Of a stretch of 64,000 bases of DNA, positions 7,058 through 15,732 are shown piece after piece. The stretch spans positions 1 to 64,000 of the forward strand of contig JBAZMK010000004.1 in assembly GCA_041649755.1 (NCBI GenBank), read 5' to 3'. The position numbers were made by a program, and so were the translations under genes. This stretch comes from JAGVXH01 sp041649755 (GTDB taxonomy: Archaea > Nanobdellota > Nanobdellia > Pacearchaeales > GW2011-AR1). Below the pieces are notes generated by a model. It saw nothing but the letters and a program-made list of their open reading frames with translations, had not been told where the DNA came from and did no database searches. Position 1 is the first letter of the stretch. Each line of letters starts with the position of its first letter.

Positions 7058-7759
7058 ATGGATATACTTGAAAAAATAATGGAGTTGCAAGGTCAGGGAC
7101 TTTCTGATGAGGAGATTTATCAAAGACTAAGAAATGAAGGAATTTCTCCGAAACAAATTTATGATGCAACAAATCAGGCGAAGATAAAAACTGCTATAAC
7201 TTCGGAAAACGGATTTTCCAATCAGGGTGGAGAAGTTAGTCAGATTAAGGACATTAATAGGGATGGTTTTACTCAGGAGGCTGGCGATTATCCCCAAAAC
7301 GAGTATGCTCCTCCACAAGAGAGTGTGCAACCACCCGAGAGATATATTGATAGTAAACAGGGTCAGGATTACCAAAATAATTATTATACTCCTGCGCCAC
7401 AAACTTATTCTAGTCAAGATTATTATGCCCCTCAAAGTAATGTTGATACAGGAATCATATCTGAAATTGCAGAACAAATTTTTTCTGAGAAAATTTCTGA
7501 ATTGAGAAAAGAAATAGGGGATTTTACTTCTTTTAAAAACAGAATTCAGGATAAGGTTTCTGATATTGATGAGAGGCTTAAGAGAATTGAAAGTAGTATA
7601 GATAAAATACAGCAGGCTATTATTGAAAAAATTGGAGAATTTGGAGATAACACGGTGATGATTCACAGAGATTTGGATAATCTCCACGGGACGGTTTCAA
7701 AATTGATGAACCCTCTTATTGATAATTATAAAGAACTTCAAAAATTAAAAGAAAAATAA
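7058..7759 (+). CDS. Helical N-domain plus Gln/Tyr-rich linker plus coiled-coil protein
   Basis: Residues 1-45 form a compact helical domain (GLSDEEIYQRLRNEGISPKQ) of the short helix-turn-helix kind seen in membrane-associated archaeal proteins. Residues about 50-125 are a low-complexity linker rich in Pro, Gln, Tyr and Asn. Residues 130-233 form a coiled coil ending in NLHGTVSKLMNPLIDNYKEL, reminiscent of archaellum accessory proteins FlaC/D. The start is two bases after the previous stop. A scaffold around the pilus ATPase is plausible but unproven. Confidence 0.72.
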   Translation: MDILEKIMELQGQGLSDEEIYQRLRNEGISPKQIYDATNQAKIKTAITSENGFSNQGGEVSQIKDINRDGFTQEAGDYPQNEYAPPQESVQPPERYIDSKQGQDYQNNYYTPAPQTYSSQDYYAPQSNVDTGIISEIAEQIFSEKISELRKEIGDFTSFKNRIQDKVSDIDERLKRIESSIDKIQQAIIEKIGEFGDNTVMIHRDLDNLHGTVSKLMNPLIDNYKELQKLKEK

Positions 7760-7763
7760 TTAA

Positions 7764-8243
7764 TTACTTCTTCTTTATAATCACTGCAACTACTGCCGCA
7801 ATAATTAATAGGAGTATGAATCCGAACCATTCTGTTGAAAACCATGTTTTCACTTCAGACCACTGGAGAGTCCAGTGGAAAATATAACCAAAAGATAAGA
7901 TAAAGATTACAACTAAGGCAATTAGAACTACCCATGCGAACCAATTACTTTTTGACAGAAACCCTAAAGGTTCCTTACCTGGTAAGAAACCAATTATTAA
8001 AATCACAAAGAAGACCACTATTATTAGAACACTTACCCATCCTGTGCTTACTCTTACAAAATCAACTAAAGAAGCTTCAACAATAAAAAAGCTTGCAAGG
8101 ATTAAGGAAACAAAAATCATCACAGGTTCATTCCCACCAAGAACTTCTGTTTTCTTAAGAAGAGCGTAAACAACGATGAAAACCAGCAGAAATGCAAATA
8201 TAGGTAAAAAATAATTTATTGTCGAAACTGATACTCCTGCCAT
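7764..8243 (-). CDS. Membrane protein, paralog 3 of a tandem triplet
   Basis: The 159-residue product has about five hydrophobic helices and a Lys-rich end. Its N-terminal third matches its two upstream neighbours: hydrophobic helix with FxVVYALLKKT, then VLGGNEPVMIFVSLIL. It is the last gene of a minus-strand trio (9321 down to 7764); its start at 8243 overlaps the end of paralog 2 by one base. Position beside the pilus ATPase suggests a membrane platform or envelope role, but I know no characterised homolog. Confidence 0.78.
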   Translation of the reverse strand: MAGVSVSTINYFLPIFAFLLVFIVVYALLKKTEVLGGNEPVMIFVSLILASFFIVEASLVDFVRVSTGWVSVLIIVVFFVILIIGFLPGKEPLGFLSKSNWFAWVVLIALVVIFILSFGYIFHWTLQWSEVKTWFSTEWFGFILLLIIAAVVAVIIKKK

Positions 8244-8779
8244 TATCCGCTTGAACCACTCCCTCTTGAACTGCTCTCGGGTTTATCTTCTTTTTTTCTT
8301 GAAACAATAACTATTATAGCTATTACGATACCTAAAACTATCAGAGACCATATATACTCTGAAAACCACCCCCCAAAACCAGAGTAGTAACCCCATTGGT
8401 CCCAAGAACTAAAAGCCCAGAGAATTATCCCTATACCTACAAACCATCCAATCCAGGTTACCTTCCCTTTCCAACTCCCATGACTATCTGGGTAAAAAAA
8501 ACCTAAGAAGATTAACAGCGTCAGAAATACAGACAGACCGATTCCAAACCTTGGGAAGATTACAGCAAAGAACTCTGAGACGAAATCAAACTGCAAAGAG
8601 AGTAAACCAATAGCTGCAGAGACTATAGCCATTAGAGGTCTATTTTGACCGAGTATTTTTGATTTATCTAGAAGTGCGAAAATGACGGCAAAGATTAGCA
8701 GAAAAGGGATTACATAAGAAAAGACGCCTATTTGGTTCCATAAATTAAGGACGTCTGTAATGGTCATAATCATTGCCAT
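8243..8779 (-). CDS. Membrane protein, paralog 2 of a tandem triplet
   Basis: 178 residues with five predicted membrane helices and a Gly/Ser-rich tail (SSSRGSGSSG). It shares the triplet signature FAVIFALLDKSKILGQNRPLMAIVSAAIGL at about residues 30-62 (split here only by my reading of helices). The next gene starts at its last base, implying translational coupling. Function unknown. Confidence 0.78.
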   Translation of the reverse strand: MAMIMTITDVLNLWNQIGVFSYVIPFLLIFAVIFALLDKSKILGQNRPLMAIVSAAIGLLSLQFDFVSEFFAVIFPRFGIGLSVFLTLLIFLGFFYPDSHGSWKGKVTWIGWFVGIGIILWAFSSWDQWGYYSGFGGWFSEYIWSLIVLGIVIAIIVIVSRKKEDKPESSSRGSGSSG

Positions 8780-8817
8780 AGATAATTAAGAAAATTTCTA
8801 TTTATATATGTTTTGAA

Positions 8818-9321
8818 TTAGTCATTTTCTTTTTTCTTCTTCTTGTCTTCTTTCTTACTGCCTAAGACCACCACTATTGCTGCACCAATTATTAAAATGA
8901 CCATAACGATAGTCATCCAAACACCTCCGCCTTCAGAACCACTCACTAAATTCAGGATATAATCCCATAAACCAGTAACCGCAAGGACAATTCCTATCGT
9001 GAAGAGACCTGCCAGAATCCCAAATGTAATTTTCATCCAATCTGGAACACTTGTTAAGTCGCCTGCAACAAACCCATATAATATTAAGAATACTAAAATC
9101 ACAGCTACTCCAACAGCAAGCCAAGGCATTAAACCAACTACAATGTCTCTTGGTTGGGGGAAACCTACAAGAATCAAACCAATTGCAAAAGCCACCATTG
9201 CGTCAATCTGAGATTTTCCATCTCCAAGAACTTTTGATTTTTGAAGAATTGCAAAGACTACTACAAATACCAGCAAGAAGGGTAAAAATATCTCTGTAAG
9301 CATTGTGCTTAATGTACTCAT
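8818..9321 (-). CDS. Membrane protein, paralog 1 of a tandem triplet
   Basis: 167 residues with four or five membrane helices and a highly charged Lys-rich cytoplasmic tail. The N terminus carries the shared signature VVVFAILQKSKVLGDGK followed by a hydrophobic helix. It is the promoter-proximal gene of the trio; a TATA-like stretch lies upstream around 9335-9350. Duplication followed by divergence of the loops is evident from the conserved N-terminal block and the dissimilar C-terminal halves. Confidence 0.78.
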   Translation of the reverse strand: MSTLSTMLTEIFLPFLLVFVVVFAILQKSKVLGDGKSQIDAMVAFAIGLILVGFPQPRDIVVGLMPWLAVGVAVILVFLILYGFVAGDLTSVPDWMKITFGILAGLFTIGIVLAVTGLWDYILNLVSGSEGGGVWMTIVMVILIIGAAIVVVLGSKKEDKKKKKEND

Positions 9322-9361
9322 AGAAATTTTATGGAAAAGGATTATATAAATGTTTTGTGGA

Positions 9362-9652
9362 TTACATTACTTCTTCTTCAAAATCGCCTTCTTCTTCATT
9401 AGACTTTATCGGGACCGCATTTCTGTTAATTAAAATTATATCCCCTATTGCTTTTATAAATTGGTGTGGGACTATTATCCCCCTCGCACCCCCGAGAATC
9501 TGGACCATTCCCGATTCTTTCGCGATAACAATTCTCCATCCGTCAATTTTATTGTCTATTAGATTAATTTCTTCAACCATTCCAAATAAATCTCCAGAAT
9601 CGGTATATACTCTTTTTCCAATAACTTCTCCTAATCTTTTTATATTTAACAT
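9362..9652 (-). CDS. PRC-barrel domain protein
   Basis: A 96-residue small beta-barrel protein: IGKRVYTDSGDLFGMVEEI and IDGWRIVIAKE are the typical PRC-barrel strands, ending in an acidic tail (EEEGDFEEEVM). PRC barrels occur in RNA-processing (RimM) and photosynthetic reaction-centre proteins; stand-alone archaeal copies have been tied to cell division (CdpB) in haloarchaea. A second copy is at 26287-26541. The start at the ATG at 9652 is followed by the canonical first strand. Confidence 0.82.
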   Translation of the reverse strand: MLNIKRLGEVIGKRVYTDSGDLFGMVEEINLIDNKIDGWRIVIAKESGMVQILGGARGIIVPHQFIKAIGDIILINRNAVPIKSNEEEGDFEEEVM

Positions 9653-9752
9653 AGACAGATTAAAAAAGTTTTATTTAAATACATTTCTATATTGCAAAAT
9701 AAGGGTTTTTATGTTGCAATAAGTTTATAAAAAGTTTTATTGTAGTCTTATT

Positions 9753-10382
9753 ATGGAAAGTAAACGGTTTTTTAAGGAAATTTTAATTGTAATTATTGGG
9801 TGTATCTTTCTTGGGGCAAGCGTTTCTTTTGGAAATAATGGACTTTTCCTTGCTTCTGTCGTTAGTTTTCTTATAATTATGTCCTCAAATAGTCTTACTA
9901 AAAAAGTTGTTGGGTATTTTCTTGAAATCGGGGTGGAAATAAGGTTTTGGTCATGGTATCAGTACGGGTTTAGAAAGGCGTCGCACTTTAAGAAGCCTGT
10001 GCCTATGATTTGGCTACCAGTAGTACTCTCTTTTTTAAGCAAGGGTTATTTTTGGTGGCTAGGAATTTTAGAATTTGATGTTATCCCTAAGGCAGAAAGA
10101 GTAAGCAGACGACACGGGCTTTATAGATTCACGGAGGTAACTGAATGGCACATAGCGTGGATTGCTCTCTTTGGGATAATCATAAACTTAATTTTAGGTT
10201 TTGTCGGATATTTGGTGGGATTTGAATATTTTGCAAAATTAAGTATTTATTACTCTTTATGGTCTTTAATTCCTCTGTCTAGTCTTGATGGTTCAAAAAT
10301 CTTTTTTTCAAGCAGAAAAGTTTGGGCAATAGCCACTGTAATTGTTGGAATTCTGACTTTGTGGGCAATGGCAATTGTCTAA
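9753..10382 (+). CDS. M50/site-2-protease-like membrane protein lacking HExxH
   Basis: 209 residues with about six hydrophobic segments. The C-terminal SIYYSLWSLIPLSSLDGSKI resembles the NPxPxxxLDG motif of M50 intramembrane metalloproteases (PLSSLDG keeps the Asp). The usual zinc-binding HExxH helix is missing; the equivalent region reads TEWHIAWIALFG. It may be an inactive family member or use a different first motif. A promoter-like sequence TTTATAAAAAG lies about 25 bases upstream of the ATG, typical of a leaderless transcript. Confidence 0.6.
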   Translation: MESKRFFKEILIVIIGCIFLGASVSFGNNGLFLASVVSFLIIMSSNSLTKKVVGYFLEIGVEIRFWSWYQYGFRKASHFKKPVPMIWLPVVLSFLSKGYFWWLGILEFDVIPKAERVSRRHGLYRFTEVTEWHIAWIALFGIIINLILGFVGYLVGFEYFAKLSIYYSLWSLIPLSSLDGSKIFFSSRKVWAIATVIVGILTLWAMAIV

Positions 10383-10622
10383 TTATTTTTTCTTAGAAAT
10401 TTTCTTTTGTAATGTTTTAGGATTCTTGTTTTTTTGAAACCAAGTTAAGTAGATAATTGGGAGAATCCCTATAGTGTTCAAGATGAGGATAAAAACAAAC
10501 CATACTGGCTGGTTATTCCTTCCAGCTCTCCAAGAACCAATGATCTTCCAAACAGCGTCCCAGATGACTACTACTAAAATTAGTAATGTCAAAGCTGGAC
10601 TTAGAATAACCTCTCCCCCCAT
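10383..10622 (-). CDS. DUF5652-like small membrane protein
   Basis: 79 residues, two membrane helices, with the pattern WDAVWKIIGSWRAGRN, then VWFVFILILNTIGILPIIYL, which matches my memory of the DUF5652 family found in DPANN archaea and CPR bacteria. Function is unknown. It converges directly with the preceding gene (no gap), and diverges from the helicase at 10672. Confidence 0.78.
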   Translation of the reverse strand: MGGEVILSPALTLLILVVVIWDAVWKIIGSWRAGRNNQPVWFVFILILNTIGILPIIYLTWFQKNKNPKTLQKKISKKK

Positions 10623-10643
10623 AGATTATAGAACTGTCAAAAC

Positions 10644-10651
10644 TTTATAAA
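10644..10651 (+). promoter_or_regulatory. TATA box of the Hef helicase gene
   Basis: TTTATAAA is centred about 24 bases before the ATG at 10672, the distance expected for a leaderless archaeal transcript. No ribosome-binding site is visible upstream of the start. Confidence 0.55.
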
Positions 10652-10671
10652 CTTTACTCATTTATAATATA

Positions 10672-12231
10672 ATGGAAAAAGAATTTGGAGAGAGCTTTAT
10701 TCTAAAGCCAAGAGATTATCAGAAGGCAATTTATGAAACTTGTAAGGATAAGGACTGTCTTGTGGTTTTGCCCACAGGAACAGGGAAAACTTTGATCGCC
10801 ATTATGATGACTACACACCGATTCAAAAAATTTCCTTTGGAAAAAATTCTTGTTCTTGCTCCAACGAGACCTTTAATTGAACAACATCTTGAATCATTTA
10901 AAAAAAATTTAAGCGAAGGCTGGGCTGACATGCAAATTTTTACGGGGAAAACTCCTGCAGGCAAAAGAAAAGAGATATGGCAGACGGCGGAGATAGTCTT
11001 TTCTACACCTCAGTGCATTTCAAACGATTTAAAAAAAGGATTATATAATTTGGAAGACGTAAGTCTCCTTGTAGTAGACGAGTGCCATAGATGTCTGAAA
11101 AACTATGCATATAATTATGTGGCTCAGAGTTATAAAAAAGATTCGGTCAACAGAAGAATTTTGGGTATGACTGCGTCACCAGGCTCGGATAAAGAAGTGA
11201 TTTCTCAGGTTTGTAAAAATTTGGGAATTGAGGCTGTTGAAGTCAGGACGAGAGAAAGCACTGATGTTAAACCTTATTTGCAGGAGTTAGAGTTTGAGAA
11301 AGTGGAGGTTGATTTCCCTTCAGAAATGGAGGAGATAAGGACTTTACTTCAGGAGATAGAAAGAGATAAAATCAACGAAATGAAAAATCGGGGGATTTTA
11401 ATTGGTTCGGGGAGCAAGGTTATGCTTTTGAAGATACAAAATAGACTTATGAACGAGCTTAAGCGGAGCAGAGATTTTAACAAAATGCTCGGGGTTTCGG
11501 CTTGTGCGCAAGCGTTAAAGATTTCTCACGCCATTGAATTAATTGAAACTCAGACGATTTCTTCTTTAGTGGAATATTTAAGGGGGCTTTATAAACAGGC
11601 AGAAGAAAGAAAGTCAAAAGGGATTCAGAGACTCGTTAAAGACCTGCGATTTTCTAAAGCTTACACTCTGGCGACTACTTTTGGACGAGAGCATCCTAAG
11701 GTTTACGCACTTAAAGAGATTGTTGAAAAGCAATTTGAAAAAAATCCCAAGTCAAAAATTATTGTTTTTGCACAATTCAGAGAGACGGTTAGGAAATTGG
11801 CCAGTGAATTAGAGAAGATGAATGGAATAAAAACAGGGATTTTTGTCGGGCAAGCAATTAAAAAACATGGGAAAGAAACGACTGGTTTAAAACAGAAGGA
11901 ACAAAAAGAGATGGTAAAAAAATTTAGTGAGGGTGAAATAAATGTGTTGGTCGCGACATCTATTGCAGAAGAGGGGCTTGATATCCCAGAGGTTAGTATG
12001 GTCATTTTTTATGAACCGATTCCTTCTGCGATAAGAAACATTCAGAGAAGGGGGAGAACTGCACGACTTGCCCCTGGTTCGTTAAAAATTTTGGTAACAA
12101 AAAATACGAGGGACCAAATTTATCATTATGCTGCTTACCACAAGGAAAGAAGGATGCACTCTGCGATTGACCAGATAAAAAAAGATTTAGATAATGGAAA
12201 AGGTTTTGCGGAGGAACAAAGCAAGTTGTAA
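10672..12231 (+). CDS. Hef/FANCM-type SF2 helicase (split from its nuclease)
   Basis: 519 residues forming an SF2 DNA helicase: Walker A PTGTGKT near residue 35, DECH (VVDECHR) near 135, MTASPG, and the C-terminal RecA motifs ATSIAEEGLDIPEV and RRGRTARL. Euryarchaeal Hef acts on stalled replication forks and branched DNA and is usually one polypeptide with a C-terminal XPF nuclease. Here the helicase stops and the nuclease starts at the very next base, so Hef is encoded as two proteins. The insert between the two RecA domains (about residues 210-330) is the Hef-specific helical domain. Length fits the helicase half of Hef. Confidence 0.92.
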   Translation: MEKEFGESFILKPRDYQKAIYETCKDKDCLVVLPTGTGKTLIAIMMTTHRFKKFPLEKILVLAPTRPLIEQHLESFKKNLSEGWADMQIFTGKTPAGKRKEIWQTAEIVFSTPQCISNDLKKGLYNLEDVSLLVVDECHRCLKNYAYNYVAQSYKKDSVNRRILGMTASPGSDKEVISQVCKNLGIEAVEVRTRESTDVKPYLQELEFEKVEVDFPSEMEEIRTLLQEIERDKINEMKNRGILIGSGSKVMLLKIQNRLMNELKRSRDFNKMLGVSACAQALKISHAIELIETQTISSLVEYLRGLYKQAEERKSKGIQRLVKDLRFSKAYTLATTFGREHPKVYALKEIVEKQFEKNPKSKIIVFAQFRETVRKLASELEKMNGIKTGIFVGQAIKKHGKETTGLKQKEQKEMVKKFSEGEINVLVATSIAEEGLDIPEVSMVIFYEPIPSAIRNIQRRGRTARLAPGSLKILVTKNTRDQIYHYAAYHKERRMHSAIDQIKKDLDNGKGFAEEQSKL

Positions 12232-12927
12232 ATGAGCTCTCTTGAAAACATCTTCTTAAATTCTAAGACAAAACCTGAAATTGTCAGATGCCCAAACCCC
12301 AATACATTAATTATTATTGATACTCGAGAGAAACAATCTTTAATTGCAACAAATTTAATGTCTAAAAAGGCAAACGTCAGCTTTGAGAAACTTGAAGTTG
12401 GAGATTATCTTATTGGTGATGTTTTGATTGAAAGAAAGACTTTCTCGGATTTTGTCGGCTCAATGATTAATAAAAGATTAACAGAGCAGTTAATTAATCT
12501 TAAAAAAAGCGAAAAATGTTTCCTTTTGATTGAGGGCTTTGATTATGATTATAGTAAATTCAATGTTCATGAAAATGCGATTAGGGGTATGCTTCTCTGT
12601 GTTGCTGTTGATTTTGGGATTCCAATTATTTATACTAAAGATGGGGAAGAAACAGCAAATTTTCTTATTCTGCTTGCAAAACGCGACGGGACAAAGAATT
12701 ATTCTGTCAGGCAAACTAAAAGTTTTAAAACACCTGAAGAACAGAAGCAGTTTATATTAGAAGGTTTTCCGGGAATCGGACCTGTTAATGCAAAAAAACT
12801 TTTAGGGAATTTTAAAAGCCTTAGAGAGATTTTTAATGCGAATGAAGAAATGTTAGATAACGTAGGATTAGACGAAAAAAGAATAGAGAAGTTCAAGAGG
12901 ATACTTGATGGAGAGAATCTAAGTTAA
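12232..12927 (+). CDS. XPF/ERCC4-family nuclease with helix-hairpin-helix (nuclease half of split Hef)
   Basis: 231 residues. The ERCC4 nuclease motif is intact: TREKQ, then VGDYLIGD, then IERKTFSDF (ERKxxxD, near residue 66). A tandem HhH domain follows at about 170-225 (GFPGIGPVNAKKLL). The enzyme cuts 3'-flap and fork DNA. The ATG begins immediately after the helicase TAA, so the two are certainly co-transcribed and probably form a complex that replaces the fused Hef. Fragment of a frameshifted fusion is unlikely because both ends look clean, with a start codon exactly at the junction. Confidence 0.92.
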   Translation: MSSLENIFLNSKTKPEIVRCPNPNTLIIIDTREKQSLIATNLMSKKANVSFEKLEVGDYLIGDVLIERKTFSDFVGSMINKRLTEQLINLKKSEKCFLLIEGFDYDYSKFNVHENAIRGMLLCVAVDFGIPIIYTKDGEETANFLILLAKRDGTKNYSVRQTKSFKTPEEQKQFILEGFPGIGPVNAKKLLGNFKSLREIFNANEEMLDNVGLDEKRIEKFKRILDGENLS

Positions 12928-13123
12928 CTATATAGGGGTCTGCTCTTTTAAAAGATCCCAGGTCTCCAAATTCATAAACGAAATAATGTCCAAAAGTTTG
13001 CTCTCTTAAAGAACCCGCAACCTCGTGTCTCTCTCTCTGAGAACCACCTACAACCAAAATTGTGCTTTTCTTTGATACTAAAAATTTCTCTAATTCTAAA
13101 CCAAAAATATCTGAAATATCCAT
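12893..13123 (-). CDS. Small hypothetical protein
   Basis: A 76-residue frame with a plausible composition: a beta-strand and glycine-rich turn ILVVGGSQRERHE resembles the first strand of a nucleotide-binding fold but is too short to be one. It overlaps the end of the nuclease gene by 35 bases on the opposite strand. No family recognised; it could be a spurious frame, though the ATG is preceded by an AT-rich promoter-like stretch. Confidence 0.45.
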   Translation of the reverse strand: MDISDIFGLELEKFLVSKKSTILVVGGSQRERHEVAGSLREQTFGHYFVYEFGDLGSFKRADPYIVNLDSLHQVSS

Positions 13124-13228
13124 TAAAATATTATAAGTTTTAAGGAGTATTTAAGAGCTTATTTGATAAAATAGATATTTTAAAGAACAAAAATTATATA
13201 AAACAAAGATTGCTTTTTATTTTATATT

Positions 13229-14419
13229 TTACGGGCTTAAAACAAAGGTTGAGTAGGTGGATTTCTCTGAAAGTTTTTTTAAGTCTTCTAAAGTAACAGA
13301 ATTTATTCTTTCTTCAAATTTATAATATTCTTCTGCCCCAGAGTTTATTTCTTCAAGGATTAAATTTGTTGCGGTTTCACGAGAGTCTTCCAGCTTTAAT
13401 TTTTGATTTCCGATTACCTGAATTTTTGCCTCTTCCAATTCTTTTTCACTTATCTGAGCCATTTTAGCAAATTCTTTTAGACAGATATCTATTACCTCTG
13501 AAACTTTTTCTTGGTCTGTTCCTGCCCAAATCATAAAATAGCTATAGCTTTTTCCTGCGTCAATTTCTGTTTTGACTGAGTAGACAAGCCCCTTTTTTTC
13601 ACGAACCTCTACAAAAAGTTTGCTTGACATTCCTTCACCAAGAATTGCTGAAAAAACCTCTGCAGAATATCTTTCTTTCTCGTCAAGTTTTGGGAAATGA
13701 AAACCAATTGCTAAATTTGCCTGACTTATTCCTCCCCTTTTTTCAACTTCTTTTATATTCTGTTTTTCAATTTTTGGAATAGAAAGTTTTTCACCACTAC
13801 GATTCACACAAAGTTTCTCTGCTAAAGAGATAATCTCTGAAAAATCGTTGTTTCCGACAACACAGAGGATAGAATTTTGTGGAACATAAATTTTACGATG
13901 TTTTTCTAACAATTGTTCTCTTGTCATCCCCTTTACATTTTCTTCTGTTCCTGCAATAAACATTCCGAAAGGTTTTTTATATAAATTATTTTTTATTCTT
14001 TCCGTTACGTGAGCTCGAGGATTATCTCGGTACATTTTTATCTCTTCACAGATTACACTTGATTCTCTTGCAAGAGCATCTTTAGGAAATGAAGCGTTAA
14101 AGAAAATATCAAATATGACCTCCATCGCTAAAGCGAGGTGCTCTGAAGGAATTTTGGAGTGGTAAGCAGTAACTTCTTCACTAGTAAAAGCGTTTAAGTC
14201 ACCTCCAACTTTTTCTACTTCTTCAGCAATTTGATGTGTTGTTCTTTTTTCGGTGCCTTTAAAGCACATATGTTCGATAAAGTGGGCTATTCCTTTTTCA
14301 GGTTCAGTTTCAAAAGCAGAGCCATATTTTACTGCAAGCATTACGGTTGTGACAGGAACATCTCTTTTTTCGTGGAGGATTGTTAATCCATTTGGTAAAA
14401 CTTTCTTTTCAAATTTCAT
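13229..14419 (-). CDS. M16-family zinc metallopeptidase
   Basis: 396 residues: an inverzincin with HFIEH (HxxEH, residues 46-50) and the distal Glu in the SSVICEEIKMYRD region. Two M16 halves are present (active N-terminal domain and C-terminal inactive domain), like bacterial processing peptidases and mitochondrial MPP-beta. The product lacks a signal peptide, so it probably acts in the cytoplasm on peptides. M16 enzymes are frequent in bacteria and patchy in archaea; acquisition from bacteria is plausible but not tested here. It heads a run of minus-strand genes. Confidence 0.92.
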   Translation of the reverse strand: MKFEKKVLPNGLTILHEKRDVPVTTVMLAVKYGSAFETEPEKGIAHFIEHMCFKGTEKRTTHQIAEEVEKVGGDLNAFTSEEVTAYHSKIPSEHLALAMEVIFDIFFNASFPKDALARESSVICEEIKMYRDNPRAHVTERIKNNLYKKPFGMFIAGTEENVKGMTREQLLEKHRKIYVPQNSILCVVGNNDFSEIISLAEKLCVNRSGEKLSIPKIEKQNIKEVEKRGGISQANLAIGFHFPKLDEKERYSAEVFSAILGEGMSSKLFVEVREKKGLVYSVKTEIDAGKSYSYFMIWAGTDQEKVSEVIDICLKEFAKMAQISEKELEEAKIQVIGNQKLKLEDSRETATNLILEEINSGAEEYYKFEERINSVTLEDLKKLSEKSTYSTFVLSP

Positions 14420-14443
14420 AGGACTAAATTATAAACACCCTTT

Positions 14444-15199
14444 TTATTTCTTTCTGAATAGGATAAATCTCTCATCAAACACCTCAAAATCTTTTTCTAT
14501 CTTAAAATTTTCTCTCAAAAAATCGGTAATCCATTTTCTTTTTACATCAAAACTTTTCTTACCACTTAAACTTTTTGTTGAAAAACTTAGAACAAATAAA
14601 TCTTCCTTAGAAAGAACTTGAGAAATTCCTTTGAGAAATTCCTTTGAGAAATTCTTATTAAAAGATTCTAGGGCATCTATTACCTGAAACATAAATATCG
14701 CTCTTGGCTCTTTTGAATTTTGAATGACTTCTTTTATTTTATCTAATTGAAATAAATCTAACCAGACTGCGTGCGCATTATAACCTTTGCAGAATTTATT
14801 AAAAAAGAGATTTGTTAAATCAACTACCTGACCCATGGCTTCAACCCCAATATAATCTGCATTGACAAAGTTTTTTAATTCTTTTATAGAAAAACCATTT
14901 ACCCCACACCCTAAGTCAATTATGCTTTGAAAAGTTTCTTTGTCCGAGAAAATGTTTTGATAGAGTTTTTCGTAATCCCTTTTTGAAGAACTTTTATGGC
15001 TTTTGAGAATTGTTTTCCAGTCTAAAATGTCTTTTGGTTTTAGGACTTTATTTGTAAGAAAAAGTCCAAAATATTTTCTAAGAAGGGCTCTTGATTCCTT
15101 AACATCTCCTTTTGAAATAATTAAACTTTTTTCTATGATTGAATCTTGAATTAGAGAAAATTGTTTTTTTTCTTTTACTTTTTTTATTAATTCTTTCAT
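14444..15199 (-). CDS. FmrO/ArmA-like class I SAM methyltransferase
   Basis: 251 residues. The helical N domain is followed by SSSKRDYEKLYQNIF, then the SAM-binding loop IIDLGCGVNG near residue 97, and LSFSTKSLSGKK toward the C terminus. This series matches the FmrO family of 16S rRNA m7G1405 methyltransferases (aminoglycoside-resistance enzymes: DLGCGLNP and SFPTRSLGGR). It probably methylates rRNA; whether at G1405 is unknown. Its start overlaps the amidotransferase stop by four bases, suggesting a transcript of dph6, amidotransferase and this gene. Resistance function should not be assumed. Confidence 0.7.
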   Translation of the reverse strand: MKELIKKVKEKKQFSLIQDSIIEKSLIISKGDVKESRALLRKYFGLFLTNKVLKPKDILDWKTILKSHKSSSKRDYEKLYQNIFSDKETFQSIIDLGCGVNGFSIKELKNFVNADYIGVEAMGQVVDLTNLFFNKFCKGYNAHAVWLDLFQLDKIKEVIQNSKEPRAIFMFQVIDALESFNKNFSKEFLKGISQVLSKEDLFVLSFSTKSLSGKKSFDVKRKWITDFLRENFKIEKDFEVFDERFILFRKK

Positions 15200-15732
15200 T
15201 TTACTTTTAAGAAATTTTTTATTAATTCTTTTTGACGGACTTCTGGGTGAAACAAGACTGCGTATATCTTCTTTTGATTGTGTTTTATTGCTTGGGGTAT
15301 TTGCGATGAAGAGAAAATTTTAAAATCTTTTGAAGGTGAAAAGTCTATGTAATTTTTATGAAGATGATAAACTTCCTGCTCATTTTTAATTCCAAGAAAA
15401 TCTTCTCTGAAATTTTCTAAGTAAAATCCTATCTCTGTCTTTTTTCTAATTTTCCCTCCGAAAACCAAACCGATTAGCTGAAAGCCTGCGCAAATTCCGA
15501 GGAGGGGTTTTTGAAAGTTTTTTATCCAGTTAAAAAAAGAAGGGTCTTTCATAAATTCGTTATCTTTTAAAGAGGTGCCACAGATTATTATTTTGTCGCA
15601 TTTTTCCAAATCAGATTTAAAGAGTTCTTTATAATGTTTTGTTATAAACTCTTTTTGAACAATTTTTTCTATAGGTCTAACAAATTCAAAATAATGAAGT
15701 TCCTCTTTGCAAACATTAATTATTAAAATCAT
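15196..15732 (-). CDS. Class I glutamine amidotransferase-like protein
   Basis: 178 residues with the nucleophile elbow LLGICAGFQLIG (Cys) and the His-Glu pair of LFHPE near the C terminus, so the triad is complete. The domain releases ammonia from glutamine for a partner enzyme. The start at 15732 overlaps the dph6 stop as ATGA. Dph6 itself uses free ammonium, so a neighbouring ammonia-producing subunit is an attractive functional link (inference). A longer frame begins 21 bases upstream but the ATGA overlap favours 15732. Confidence 0.85.
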   Translation of the reverse strand: MILIINVCKEELHYFEFVRPIEKIVQKEFITKHYKELFKSDLEKCDKIIICGTSLKDNEFMKDPSFFNWIKNFQKPLLGICAGFQLIGLVFGGKIRKKTEIGFYLENFREDFLGIKNEQEVYHLHKNYIDFSPSKDFKIFSSSQIPQAIKHNQKKIYAVLFHPEVRQKELIKNFLKVK

